From NCBI GenBank assembly GCA_022844045.1, contig JALHMM010000028.1, forward strand, positions 1-62,375: a DNA stretch of 62,375 nucleotides. Direction: 5' to 3'. The position numbers were made by a program, and so were the translations under genes. The stretch is from Reyranellaceae bacterium. Its GTDB lineage: Bacteria; Pseudomonadota; Alphaproteobacteria; Reyranellales; Reyranellaceae. Shown here one piece after another: positions 17,808 to 25,907 of the stretch (positions are counted from its first letter, which is position 1; each line of letters starts with the position of its first letter). The notes beneath the pieces are model-generated. The model saw nothing but the letters and a program-made list of their open reading frames with translations, did no database searches and was not told the DNA's origin.

Positions 17808-19022
17808 ATGACGCCGCGGATCCATTCGACGACGACCCGGATCGGTCCCGCCGCTTACGATGCGTGGCGGCGTACTCCGCTCGGCGCTCTGACCGAAAGA
17901 CTGGAGTACGGCCTCGTCTTCGAGACCGCCGGTCGGCTGGACGGCCTGCGTGTCCTCGACGTGGGCTCGGGTGACGGGATGTTCGCCATCAAGGCGGCAC
18001 AGCGCGGCGCCGCCGCAACCGGCGTCGATCCCGATCCCGCCACGCTTGCGGCCGCAGCAGATCGGGCGCGCGCGATGGGCGTCAGCCTTCGGCTGGGCGG
18101 CGGTCGCGCTGAACAACTGCCGTTCGCTGACGGTACTTTCGACATGGTCATCTCGATCGCCGTGCTGTGCTTCGTTGCCGACGCAGACGCGGCGATCCGG
18201 GAAATGGCCCGTGTGCTGCGGCCGGGTGGGCGCCTGATCCTGGGAGAACTCAATCGCTGGAGTTCATGGGCCGCGATCCGCTACGCCAAAGGGCTGGCGG
18301 GCAGCCGTACCTGGCGCAGAGCCCGTTTCAGGACTGCCGCACAGCTGCGGCGATCGGTGAGCGCCGCCGGACTATCGGTCGTGTCGGTCAACGGTGCCGT
18401 TTTCTATCCGCCGCTCGCCGCCGCCGCGCGCCTCCTGGCGCCATGGGACCGTTGGCTTGGGCGGCGCACGACGTTTGGCGCCGCGCTGGTGGTGGTCGCT
18501 GCGGTTGCCGCCGTCCCTGGGCGCGAAGAACAGGTCATTGGATTGCACGAACATGGTCGCGAACTGCAGCCGATCACCCGGCCGCGCCGTGAAGCTGAAC
18601 GACCGGCCGGGAATGAACATGCCGATGGCCGCGAGGCCCTTCATGGCGGTGACCTTGTCGAGCATAGGCTGGAAGTTGCCATCTTCGGCAAGCCGCTCCA
18701 GCGCCATGCCGGCGCGGGCCCCACGCGTGAACAGCACATCGCCGGAGGCCGCGACGACACATACGCCCGCCTGTGGATCGGGTATTTCATCAGGAAGTCC
18801 TCTTCGGTGAAGCGTGAGCCACAGATCGATCTCCGGACTTTCTTGCGGCGCCCATTGTCGGTCCCGTGCCGAGGCGAGGACACGACCGATCGTCTATGGT
18901 TTCGATGCCTATACCGCCCCGCGCACTCGCACGCATCAGGAATGAACCGGGTTGGAATTGCCGCCCCGGGCGTGGCGAGGGAACCTCTGCCAGATCGCTC
19001 ACATTGTGTCCCGCGATCGTGA
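17808..19022 (+). CDS. Class I SAM-dependent methyltransferase with foreign C-terminal read-through
   Basis: Methyltransferase of the UbiE/Methyltransf_11 type. Motif I is VLDVGSGDGMFAIKAA near residue 47, followed by GVDPDPATLAAA and the post-motif ADADAAIREMARVLRPGGRL. The ATG directly follows the DsrE stop (TGAATG). The normal fold ends around residue 230 (position about 18500). Beyond that, the frame runs antisense across a spondin gene fragment and further non-coding sequence to 19022, giving a 404-residue product with a low-complexity Arg/His-rich tail. The true C-terminus was probably lost in a rearrangement; the methyltransferase core may still be functional. Confidence 0.8.
   Translation: MTPRIHSTTTRIGPAAYDAWRRTPLGALTERLEYGLVFETAGRLDGLRVLDVGSGDGMFAIKAAQRGAAATGVDPDPATLAAAADRARAMGVSLRLGGGRAEQLPFADGTFDMVISIAVLCFVADADAAIREMARVLRPGGRLILGELNRWSSWAAIRYAKGLAGSRTWRRARFRTAAQLRRSVSAAGLSVVSVNGAVFYPPLAAAARLLAPWDRWLGRRTTFGAALVVVAAVAAVPGREEQVIGLHEHGRELQPITRPRREAERPAGNEHADGREALHGGDLVEHRLEVAIFGKPLQRHAGAGPTREQHIAGGRDDTYARLWIGYFIRKSSSVKREPQIDLRTFLRRPLSVPCRGEDTTDRLWFRCLYRPAHSHASGMNRVGIAAPGVAREPLPDRSHCVPRS
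18500..18800 (-). pseudogene. Fragment of a spondin-domain protein
   Basis: The minus strand between about 18500 and 18800 encodes a piece of a secreted spondin-domain protein: a strand VVAASGDVLFTRGARAG, then GLAAIGMFIPGRSFSFTA and FATMFVQSNDLFFAPRDGG, the typical core of bacterial spondin-like proteins. There is no start with signal peptide and no proper end. The fragment abuts the methyltransferase core at about 18500, which marks a rearrangement breakpoint. The following 18801-19069 hold no gene I can support. Confidence 0.65.
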
Positions 19023-19069
19023 GTGCTCGCATCGCTGACAATCGCCAGCCAATAGGTTACAATGATCCT

Positions 19070-19423
19070 ATGCTCCGGCGCCTGCTCGCCTGCTTCGTTG
19101 CCCTCGCCATCGCCATGCCCTCGCTGGGCGTGGCGGCGGTGGTCGTCGGCGTGAGCTTGGCCGGCGTGTCTCAGGCGTCGGCCTGCGACTGCCCGCCCGC
19201 GCGCAGCGCATCGGATTGTCCCGAAAGGAGCGCCGACTGCTCGAGCGAGGCGGCTTGCCTGGCGCGCTGTGCGATCACCGTGCCATCGCTGGTCGCCTCT
19301 TCATCTGTTCGCACGGTCGCGGCAATATCGCACGCGGATTGGCGGGCCGAGCGATCCACAGCGCCGCCGGACGTTCCGGCCGGACCGCCGTTCCGGCCAC
19401 CGCGTCCAACGATCCCCACCTGA
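19070..19423 (+). CDS. Small secreted Cys-rich protein upstream of the RND pump
   Basis: 117 residues with a strong signal peptide (LLACFVALAIAMPSLGVAAV) ending near ASA, then a cysteine cluster CDCPPARSASDCPERSADCS and EAACLARC, and a Pro-rich tail. Short periplasmic Cys-rich proteins often precede copper/silver RND genes and may bind metal or regulate the operon, but I cannot assign a family. The ATG at 19070 lies in a short arm-like ATAGG...CCTAT sequence (19052-19072 region). It is followed after 102 bases by the membrane-fusion gene. Confidence 0.65.
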   Translation: MLRRLLACFVALAIAMPSLGVAAVVVGVSLAGVSQASACDCPPARSASDCPERSADCSSEAACLARCAITVPSLVASSSVRTVAAISHADWRAERSTAPPDVPAGPPFRPPRPTIPT

Positions 19424-19525
19424 CGAGCGACGCCAACCTGTAACGGTTGGAGTCTTCTGGACATTGTGTGCTTTGTCCGGCGCGCCATGTCCCCGGGTCC
19501 TGCCCGGTACTTGGGATCGATCGAC

Positions 19526-21082
19526 ATGCGCATTCGTCTTATCGTCGTCACGACGGCGGCCCTCCTTGCCGCCGCACTCGTAGCCGCCTTCCTTTTCATT
19601 CCGTCGCTATGGCCTGCGATCCGCTCCATGGCGCCATCAGGGCCGGGTTGGGAGGCGGTCAATTCCGCCGTGCCGACCGGCAAAGCGGTGCGTCTCGAGG
19701 CGCGCCTTAAAGGCCTGTCGGCGACGCCGCCGGCCGACGGCGTGCGCATCACCGCGATGCGTCTCGACATGGCGCCCGACGGCATGGCAGCGATGACGGG
19801 GCCGGTGCGCGTCTTGCCGCCACCGGCGCCCGGAATCGTCGCCTTCGAGACCGATCTCTCGATGGCCGGCCGTTGGGCCCTGTCGCTCTCCGCCGATGTC
19901 GCGGGCGAGACGCGCCCGGTGCGCGGCACGGTGATCTTCCGCGCGACGGCCGGTATGGCACCACCCGAGGCGAAGAGCGGCCGGCGCATCGTCTATTACC
20001 GCAACCCGATGGGCGCGCCCGACGTCTCGAAGACGCCGAAGAAGGACTCGATGGGGATGGACTACATCGCCGTCTACGAGGACGAGGTATCCGGCCCGCC
20101 GGGCACGGTGCGCATCGCGCCTGAAAAGGTGCAGCGCGCCGGTGTGCGCACCGATCTCGTCACGCGACGCGCGCTTGCGCGCACCGTACGCGCCTATGGT
20201 GTGATCGCGCAGGACGAGCGGCGCCAAGCGGTTCTGACGGCGAAGTTCGACGGCTTCATCGAGGAGCTGCTGGTGCCGCTGACCGGCACCGCCGTCGCGC
20301 CCGGCCAGCCGCTGGCGCGCATCTGGGTCGAAAGCCGCGAGATCCTGCAGAAGCAATCCGACTATGCCGCCGCCCTGCGCGGCGGGCGTCCCGCCGATCT
20401 CGAGCGCGCCGCCGCCAATCTGCGCCAGTTCGACATTCCCGAGGCGGCGTTCGAGACCTTGCGCCGCAGCGGCGAGCCGGTGCGCAGCTTGACCTTGAAC
20501 GCCGTCACTGGCGGCACGGTGCTGGAACGCCCGGCGCTCAACGGCATGCGCTTCACCTCAGGCATGACGCTGTTCCGCATCGCCGATCTGTCGGTGGTCT
20601 GGGTGATGGCGCGCGTCGCCGAACGCGACCTCGCGGCCGTCGCCGTCGGTCAGACCGTCCGGGTGATGCCCAATGGCGCGGCAGGCGCGCCGATCACGGG
20701 CCGCGTCGGCTTCGTCTACCCCGAGCTCGATGCCGCGACACGTACCGGCATGGTGCGCGTCGAGCTGGCCAACCCTCGGGGGCTCCTGCGCATCGGCCAG
20801 TACGCCGACGTCGAAATCGAGACCGGTGGCGGGCAGCCGAGCGTGATCGCCGTGCCCGACTCCGCGGTGATCGACAGCGGCGCGCGCCGCGTCGCCTTCG
20901 TCGTCAGGGGCGATGGCCTGTTCGAGGCGCGCCAGCTGACCTTGGGCCGGCGCGGCGACGGTTTTGTCGAGGTGCTGGCCGGGCTCGCCGAGGGCGAGCG
21001 AATCGTCGTCACCGGCAATTTCCTGATCGACGCCGAAAGCAATCTGCGCGCCGCGATCGGTGGCCTGGGGGCACCGCAATGA
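19526..21082 (+). CDS. cusB: Efflux RND transporter periplasmic adaptor (CusB-like)
   Basis: Membrane-fusion subunit of a heavy-metal RND pump, anchored by an N-terminal hydrophobic segment (residues 4-30). It has three parts. The first is a FixH/YtkA-like beta domain (about 45-135) with Met-rich VRITAMRLDMAPDGMAAM. The second is a heavy-metal-binding segment with YYRNPMGAPDVSKTPKKDSMGMDY (cited in part; near residues 155-180). The third is the usual adaptor with lipoyl/hairpin/beta-barrel regions (GFIEELLVPLTGTAVAPGQP). The ATG at 19526 is chosen at the signal-anchor. Its last four bases overlap the pump start (ATGA), so the two are coupled. Copper or silver is the likely substrate. Confidence 0.9.
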   Translation: MRIRLIVVTTAALLAAALVAAFLFIPSLWPAIRSMAPSGPGWEAVNSAVPTGKAVRLEARLKGLSATPPADGVRITAMRLDMAPDGMAAMTGPVRVLPPPAPGIVAFETDLSMAGRWALSLSADVAGETRPVRGTVIFRATAGMAPPEAKSGRRIVYYRNPMGAPDVSKTPKKDSMGMDYIAVYEDEVSGPPGTVRIAPEKVQRAGVRTDLVTRRALARTVRAYGVIAQDERRQAVLTAKFDGFIEELLVPLTGTAVAPGQPLARIWVESREILQKQSDYAAALRGGRPADLERAAANLRQFDIPEAAFETLRRSGEPVRSLTLNAVTGGTVLERPALNGMRFTSGMTLFRIADLSVVWVMARVAERDLAAVAVGQTVRVMPNGAAGAPITGRVGFVYPELDAATRTGMVRVELANPRGLLRIGQYADVEIETGGGQPSVIAVPDSAVIDSGARRVAFVVRGDGLFEARQLTLGRRGDGFVEVLAGLAEGERIVVTGNFLIDAESNLRAAIGGLGAPQ

Positions 21083-24000
21083 TCGCCGCCATCATCGCCT
21101 GGTCGGCGCGCAACATCGCGCTCACCTTGCTGGGCGCGCTGTTCGCCACCCTGGCCGGGCTCTACGCCGTCACGCGCGTGCCGCTCGACGCGCTGCCCGA
21201 CCTGTCCGACACCCAGGTCATCGTCTACACCGAGTACTCCGGCCAGGCGCCGCAGGTGGTCGAGGACCAGATCACCTTTCCGCTGACGACGGCGATGCTG
21301 AGCGTACCGCGCTCGCGCGTGGTGCGAGGCTTCTCGATGTTCGGCGTGTCCTTCGTCTACGTCATCTTCGAGGACGGCACCGACATCTACTGGGCGCGCA
21401 GCCGCGTGCTGGAATATCTCAACGTCGCCGCCCAGCGCCTGCCGCGCGGCGTCACGCCCAATCTCGGCCCCGACGCCACCGGCGTCGGCTGGGTCTATCA
21501 ATACGCGCTGGTCGGCGAGGAACGCGATCTCGCCGAGCTGCGCGCGCTGCAGGACTGGACGGTGCGCTTCGCCGTCGCCAAGTCGGACGGCGTCGCCGAG
21601 GTAGCGAGCGTCGGCGGCTTCGTCAGGCAGTACGCCGTGGTCGTCGATCCCAATCGGCTGCGCTTCCACGGGCTCACGCTCGACGCCGTGCGCGAGGCGG
21701 TACGCGCCAGCAACATGGATGTCGGCGGCCGCACCGTCGAGCTCGCCGGGACCGAGTTCATGATCCGCGGCCGCGGCTATCTCAAGGGCATCGCCGATCT
21801 CGAGCGTATCGTGCTCAAGGCCGATGGCGGCGCCGCCGTGCTGCTGCGCGACGTGGCGCGCATCGAGCTGGCGCCCGACGAACGGCGCGGCATCGCCGAG
21901 CTCGACGGCAAGGGCGAGGTGGCGAGCGGCATCGCCCTGCAGCGCCACGGCGCCAACACGCTCGACGTGATCCGCTCGGTCAAGGAGCGCCTGGCGGCGA
22001 TCGCCGCGAGCCTGCCCGAGGGCGCCCGCATCGTGCCGGTCTACGACCGCTCCGATCTGATCCACCGCGCCGTGCGCACCCTGCTGACGACTCTCGCCGA
22101 GGAAAGCGCCGTGGTGGCGCTGGTCTGCTTCGTCTTCCTCTTGCACGCGCGCAGCGCGCTGGTCGCCATCATCACGCTGCCGCTGGGCATCCTGATCGCC
22201 TTCGCCGCCATGCACGCGATCGGGGTGGGCTCCAACATCATGAGCCTGGGCGGCATCGCCATCGCCATCGGCGCCATGGTCGACGCCGCTATCGTCATGG
22301 TCGAGAACGCGCACAAACGGCTCGAACGCGCCGGATCAGGCGCTTCGCGTGTCGAGGTGATTGTCGCCGCGGCGCAGGAGGTCGGGCCGGCGTTGTTTTT
22401 CAGCCTGCTCGTGATCACCGTGTCGTTCCTGCCGATCTTCGCCCTGGAAGCGCAGGAGGGCCGGCTGTTCAAGCCGCTGGCCTATACCAAAACCTTCGCC
22501 ATGGCCGCCGCCGCGCTGCTGTCGGTGACCTTGGTTCCGGCGCTGATGGTGCTGTTCGTGCGCGGGCGAATCGTGCCGGAGGCGCGCAACCCCATCAACC
22601 GCGCGCTGATCTGGCTCTACCGCCCGGTGATCCGCGCGGTGCTGCGCGCACGCTTGCTGACCGTCGCGCTGTCGCTGGCGATCATGGTCAGCGCCGTGGT
22701 GCCGCTCAGCCGCATCGGCTCGGAGTTCATGCCCAACCTCGACGAGGGCACGCTGTTCTACATGCCGACCACGTTACCCGGCCTGTCGGTAACCAACGCG
22801 GCCGAACTGCTGCAAACGCAGAACCGCATCATCAAGTCGTTCCCCGAGGTCGAGTCGGTCTGGGGCAAAGCGGGCCGGGCGCAGACCGCGACCGATCCGG
22901 CACCGGTGGAGATGTTTGAGACCATCATCAACCTCAAGCCACGGTCGCAGTGGCGACCGGGCGTCACGCTCGACGGGCTGATCGCCGAGATGGACGCCGC
23001 GCTGCAGTTCCCCGGCGTCAGCAACGCCTGGACCATGCCGATCAAGGCGCGCATCGACATGCTCGCCACTGGCATCCGAACGCCTGTCGGCGTCAAGATC
23101 TTCGGCCGCGAGCTGAACGAGCTTGAGAAGGTGGCGCGCGAGATCGAGGCGACCTTGCGCACCGTGCCCGGTACCAGCAGCGCCTATGCCGAGCGGGTCA
23201 ACAGCGGCTATTTCGTCGAGATCACGCCGGATCGCGGCCGCCTGGCGCGCTACGGGCTCGGCGTCGAGGCGGTGCAGCGCACGATCGCCGCGGCGATCGG
23301 CGCCGAGCCGGTGACGATGACGGTGGAGGGCCGCGAACGCTACGCCGTGGTGCTGCGCTATCCGCGCGACCTGCGCAGCGATCCCGAGGCGATGGCCACC
23401 GATGTGATGGTGTCGCTGCCCAACGGCGCCGCCGTGCCACTGGGCGAGGTCGCGAAGATCGAGCGCACGCAGGGGCCGACGACGATCCGTACCGAGGACG
23501 GTCAGCTCGTGGTTTATCTATACATCGACATCCGCGACCGCGATCTCGGCGGCTATGTGCGCGAGGCCCAGCGTATCGTCGCCGAGAAGGTCGTGCTGCC
23601 GCGCGGCGTCCACACGCGCTGGAGCGGACAGTTCGAGTATCTCGAACGGGCTGAGAAGCGGCTGATGGTCGTGGTGCCGGCGACCCTGCTGGTGATCTTT
23701 CTGCTGCTCTATCTCAACTTCAGGCGCATGTCGGACACGTTGATCGTCATGCTGTCGCTACCATTCTCGCTGGTCGGCGGGCTGTGGCTGATGGACTGGA
23801 TGGGCTTCAACCTCAGCGTCGCCGCCGCCGTCGGCTTCATCGCGCTGGCCGGCGTCGCCGCCGAGACCGGGGTGGTGATGCTGATCTATCTCGACCACGC
23901 GCTGAAGGACGCGCGGGCGCTTTGCGCGGCCGAGAGTCGGCCATTCGACCGCGCCGATCTGCGCGCGGCGATCATGGAGGGCGCCGTCGAGCGCGTGCGA

Positions 24001-24192
24001 CCCAAGATGATGACGGTTGCCGCCATCATGGCCGGGCTGGTGCCGGTGCTGTGGAGCACCGGCGTCGGCTCCGAGGTGATGCAGCGCATCGCCGTGCCGA
24101 TGATCGGCGGCATGGTGTCCTCGACGCTGCTGACCCTGCTGGTGATCCCGGCGCTGTTCGCGCTGATTCACGGGCGCGTGCTGCGGGCGTGA
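21079..24192 (+). CDS. cusA: CusA/CzcA family heavy-metal RND efflux pump
   Basis: Inner-membrane proton-driven metal exporter of 1037 residues, full length for HME-RND proteins. The first helix is ALTLLGALFATLAGLYAV; the porter domain has DLSDTQVIVYTEYSGQAPQ; the transmembrane proton-relay segment is GGIAIAIGAMVDAAIVMVEN. The second half has YLEYLE-type linker RWSGQFEYLERAEKRL and GVAAETGVVMLIYLDHAL, and the C-terminal MEGAVERVRPKMMTV. The latter pattern with AAETGVVM fits monovalent-metal pumps (CusA). No outer-membrane factor is next to it; the TolC-type lipoprotein at 37912 could complete the complex. Confidence 0.95.
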   Translation: MIAAIIAWSARNIALTLLGALFATLAGLYAVTRVPLDALPDLSDTQVIVYTEYSGQAPQVVEDQITFPLTTAMLSVPRSRVVRGFSMFGVSFVYVIFEDGTDIYWARSRVLEYLNVAAQRLPRGVTPNLGPDATGVGWVYQYALVGEERDLAELRALQDWTVRFAVAKSDGVAEVASVGGFVRQYAVVVDPNRLRFHGLTLDAVREAVRASNMDVGGRTVELAGTEFMIRGRGYLKGIADLERIVLKADGGAAVLLRDVARIELAPDERRGIAELDGKGEVASGIALQRHGANTLDVIRSVKERLAAIAASLPEGARIVPVYDRSDLIHRAVRTLLTTLAEESAVVALVCFVFLLHARSALVAIITLPLGILIAFAAMHAIGVGSNIMSLGGIAIAIGAMVDAAIVMVENAHKRLERAGSGASRVEVIVAAAQEVGPALFFSLLVITVSFLPIFALEAQEGRLFKPLAYTKTFAMAAAALLSVTLVPALMVLFVRGRIVPEARNPINRALIWLYRPVIRAVLRARLLTVALSLAIMVSAVVPLSRIGSEFMPNLDEGTLFYMPTTLPGLSVTNAAELLQTQNRIIKSFPEVESVWGKAGRAQTATDPAPVEMFETIINLKPRSQWRPGVTLDGLIAEMDAALQFPGVSNAWTMPIKARIDMLATGIRTPVGVKIFGRELNELEKVAREIEATLRTVPGTSSAYAERVNSGYFVEITPDRGRLARYGLGVEAVQRTIAAAIGAEPVTMTVEGRERYAVVLRYPRDLRSDPEAMATDVMVSLPNGAAVPLGEVAKIERTQGPTTIRTEDGQLVVYLYIDIRDRDLGGYVREAQRIVAEKVVLPRGVHTRWSGQFEYLERAEKRLMVVVPATLLVIFLLLYLNFRRMSDTLIVMLSLPFSLVGGLWLMDWMGFNLSVAAAVGFIALAGVAAETGVVMLIYLDHALKDARALCAAESRPFDRADLRAAIMEGAVERVRPKMMTVAAIMAGLVPVLWSTGVGSEVMQRIAVPMIGGMVSSTLLTLLVIPALFALIHGRVLRA

Positions 24193-24219
24193 CCAACGGC
24201 CGCCGGAAACCGGTGGCAC

Positions 24220-24429
24220 TCAGGCGCAGCAGTCGCTCTTGCCCGTCTCCTGGATCGGTGGGCAAGGCACCGAGCCGTAGGAGCAGAAGACGCAGCAATC
24301 GCCCGCTTTGGGGCGTAGGACGATGCCGCAGCCTCGGCAGTCGTAGAAGTACTGGCACGCCGTGGTCGGCATGGTCTCGCATGCCTGATGGCCGCAATGT
24401 GGGCAGGTGATGGTCGAGTCGAGCCGCAT
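24220..24429 (-). CDS. GDCCVxCSYG-motif small cysteine-rich protein
   Basis: A 69-residue protein with two CxxC knuckles (ITCPHCGHQACE and YDCRGCGIVLRP), then the characteristic GDCCVFCSYGSVPCPP and a CysCys end (KSDCCA). Proteins with this motif occur next to MerT-type transporters in many resistance regions and probably bind Hg(II) or another thiophilic metal in the cytoplasm. The ATG at 24429 is 7 bases after the MerT stop, so it forms an operon with it. A longer frame upstream overlaps MerT and is less likely. Confidence 0.85.
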   Translation of the reverse strand: MRLDSTITCPHCGHQACETMPTTACQYFYDCRGCGIVLRPKAGDCCVFCSYGSVPCPPIQETGKSDCCA

Positions 24430-24436
24430 CGCGCGC

Positions 24437-24862
24437 CTACTGCATCCGAAGTAGGGCGCCGAGAACGGCGTTTTCGACCAGTGGCCAGGCAAGCCCGAGC
24501 AAGACGATCGCCGTGGCGACGCCGAGCATGCCGCCCGTGACCCAGCGTCGCGGCGGCGTGGCGCAGGTGCCGTCGGCCGCGCACGCGGGCGCAGCCCGCA
24601 GCCGGATGAAAGCTACCCAGGCGGCGGCGAGCGCGACGCCGGCGAAGCCGAGGATCGCCGGCCGGTATGCCGCGAAGGCTTCCAGATCGCCCAGCCAGCC
24701 CGTGCCGATCCCGGCCACGGCGAGCGCCAGCGGCAGCGAGCAGCACGACGACACCGCGATCGCGCCGATGCCGGCGAGCGCGCTAAGCGCCGCCAGCGGG
24801 CGATCGATACGTGGTCCACGTATCGCGCCGCCGTCGCGGGGCTCTTGCACGGCACGGTTCAT
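24437..24862 (-). CDS. merT: Mercuric transport protein MerT-like
   Basis: Inner-membrane transporter (141 residues) that takes Hg(II) from the periplasm to the cytoplasm. Three hydrophobic segments are visible, with the vicinal cysteines in AVSSCCSLPLALAVAGIG in the first helix and a second pair (PACAADGTCA) in the loop after the second, as in MerT. The ATG at 24862 has GGAGGAAGGA just upstream. The gene is divergent from the MerR-type regulator across a dyad operator. There is no MerA reductase nearby, so detoxification would depend on the adjacent Cys-rich protein or on genes elsewhere. Confidence 0.9.
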   Translation of the reverse strand: MNRAVQEPRDGGAIRGPRIDRPLAALSALAGIGAIAVSSCCSLPLALAVAGIGTGWLGDLEAFAAYRPAILGFAGVALAAAWVAFIRLRAAPACAADGTCATPPRRWVTGGMLGVATAIVLLGLAWPLVENAVLGALLRMQ

Positions 24863-24895
24863 CAATGGTCCTTCCTCCGTATGGACCTTATACTG

Positions 24896-24918
24896 CTTCC
24901 TGTAGTCGCTACAGGAGG
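24896..24918. promoter_or_regulatory. MerR-type dyad operator between merT and merR
   Basis: The sequence CTTCCTGTAG-TCG-CTACAGGAGG is an inverted repeat with 9 of 10 paired positions, of the GTAG-N3-CTAC type bound by MerR-family regulators. It lies in the 63-base divergent region. On the minus strand the candidate -10 AGTATA follows it at the far side, so the dyad would fill the long spacer of the merT promoter, as expected for DNA-untwisting activation. The right arm also overlaps the ribosome site of merR, allowing autorepression. Confidence 0.7.
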
Positions 24919-24925
24919 AAGCGGA

Positions 24926-25333
24926 ATGGCGATCACGAAGCCGCGAGGCGACATGACCATCGGCGGGCTGTCGCAGGCGACGGGCTGCAACATCGAGACC
25001 ATCCGCTACTACGAGCGCATCGGCGTACTCGCCAGACCGCCGCGCACCGCCGGCGGCCGGCGGACATACGGCGACGACGCCGTCCGCCACCTGCGCTTCG
25101 TGAGGCGCGGGCGCGAGCTGGGATTCTCGCTCGATGACATGCGCTCCCTCGCGGCGCTGGCGGAGGGCGGTGGCCATTGCGGCGAGGTGCGCACACTGAC
25201 CTTGCGGCACCTGGCCGAGGTCAAGGCCAAGATCCGCGATCTTCGAAGGCTTGCCGCCACGCTCGGCGCGACGGCGGAGCTCTGTCGGGGCGGCAAGGCG
25301 CCGAAATGCCCGATTCTCGATATCCTGGCCTGA
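24926..25333 (+). CDS. merR: MerR-family mercury-type regulator
   Basis: Dimeric metal-sensing regulator of 135 residues. The winged helix opens with MTIGGLSQATGCNIETIRYY and ERIGVLARPPRTAGGRR, followed by the dimer helix and the sensor end. Three cysteines sit where MerR binds Hg(II): GHCGEVR near residue 80, and LCRGGKAPKCPILDIL near 117-126. The ATG at 24926 has an ideal ribosome site (AGGAGGAA at 24913-24920). Hg(II) is the most likely signal, given the MerT neighbour; Pb/Cd sensing by a PbrR/CadR relative is a less likely alternative. Confidence 0.9.
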   Translation: MAITKPRGDMTIGGLSQATGCNIETIRYYERIGVLARPPRTAGGRRTYGDDAVRHLRFVRRGRELGFSLDDMRSLAALAEGGGHCGEVRTLTLRHLAEVKAKIRDLRRLAATLGATAELCRGGKAPKCPILDILA

Positions 25334-25354
25334 TGCGGATTCTCGCGTCCAGCG

Positions 25355-25582
25355 CTACAGCCACTGCTTGATGGTCGCGATCCAGACGCGCCGCTTCGGC
25401 GCGCGCGGGGCTGTTTCCCGCAGCGGCGCCGCGACGTCGGTGACCGTGCCCGATGCCTGCGCCTTCGACGCCGGATCGGCGAGCTGCACCGACTCGGGTG
25501 TCGACGAGCAGGCGCCGGCGGTCAACGCGATCACGGCGAGAACCATCGGGATCATCCGACGTGTGATGGATACGGTGGACAT
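25355..25582 (-). CDS. Small putative lipoprotein
   Basis: 75 residues with a type II signal (IPMVLAVIALTAGAC, lipobox TAGAC, Cys near residue 25), followed by a Ser/Pro-rich linker and a basic C-terminus ending VWIATIKQWL. It is the last gene after the porin and the DUF2282 protein, 31 bases downstream of the latter, and the ATG has GAGGAG upstream. Family and function are not recognised; it is probably an outer- or inner-membrane anchored accessory of the unit. Confidence 0.65.
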   Translation of the reverse strand: MSTVSITRRMIPMVLAVIALTAGACSSTPESVQLADPASKAQASGTVTDVAAPLRETAPRAPKRRVWIATIKQWL

Positions 25583-25613
25583 GTGGGGTCTCCTCGAGAG
25601 AGTCCGCGGCTCT

Positions 25614-25892
25614 TCAGCTTTTCTTGGACGGAGCAAGCGTGCCCTTGATCTTCAAACACGTCCCGGCGGGCACGTACTTCCAGGCGCTCGGGTCGTTGTC
25701 GACCTTCGCGGTCCCGCCACAGGAACTCGTGGCGGTGAAACAGTCGTTCATGCCGGCCTTGGCGATGCCGTAGCACTTCTCATATTTGTAGGTCGGCTTC
25801 TCAGGATGGACCTGCGCCTGCGCGGCGAGCGCCAGGACGGATGTGAGAGCGGCGGCGATCGAGGCGGCCGCCATTGTGAAATGAGCTTTCAT
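25614..25892 (-). CDS. DUF2282 bufferin-like secreted Cys-rich protein
   Basis: 92-residue precursor with a signal peptide (residues 1-26) and the four conserved cysteines of the DUF2282/BufA1 family at 40, 51, 58 and 79, within [20 protein letters not shown] and VPAGTC. Family members are copper-responsive periplasmic peptides (bufferins), normally modified by an MNIO enzyme (DUF692) with a DUF2063 partner. Neither partner is encoded nearby. The ATG at 25892 is preferred over one at 25898, because GGAG lies 6 bases before it. It is in an operon with a porin and may buffer copper in the periplasm. Confidence 0.85.
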   Translation of the reverse strand: MKAHFTMAAASIAAALTSVLALAAQAQVHPEKPTYKYEKCYGIAKAGMNDCFTATSSCGGTAKVDNDPSAWKYVPAGTCLKIKGTLAPSKKS

Positions 25893-25907
25893 GATCATCT
25901 CCAGTGG

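Noticed and set aside
19052..19072. ATAGG...CCTAT repeat as a metal-regulator operator for the Cus genes
   Set aside because: Only five bases pair on each side, and the inner part is not symmetric, so it is not better than chance.
20716..22314. Long minus-strand frame across cusB/cusA
   Set aside because: His/Asp/Arg-rich antisense translation of the two RND genes without start signal or domain.
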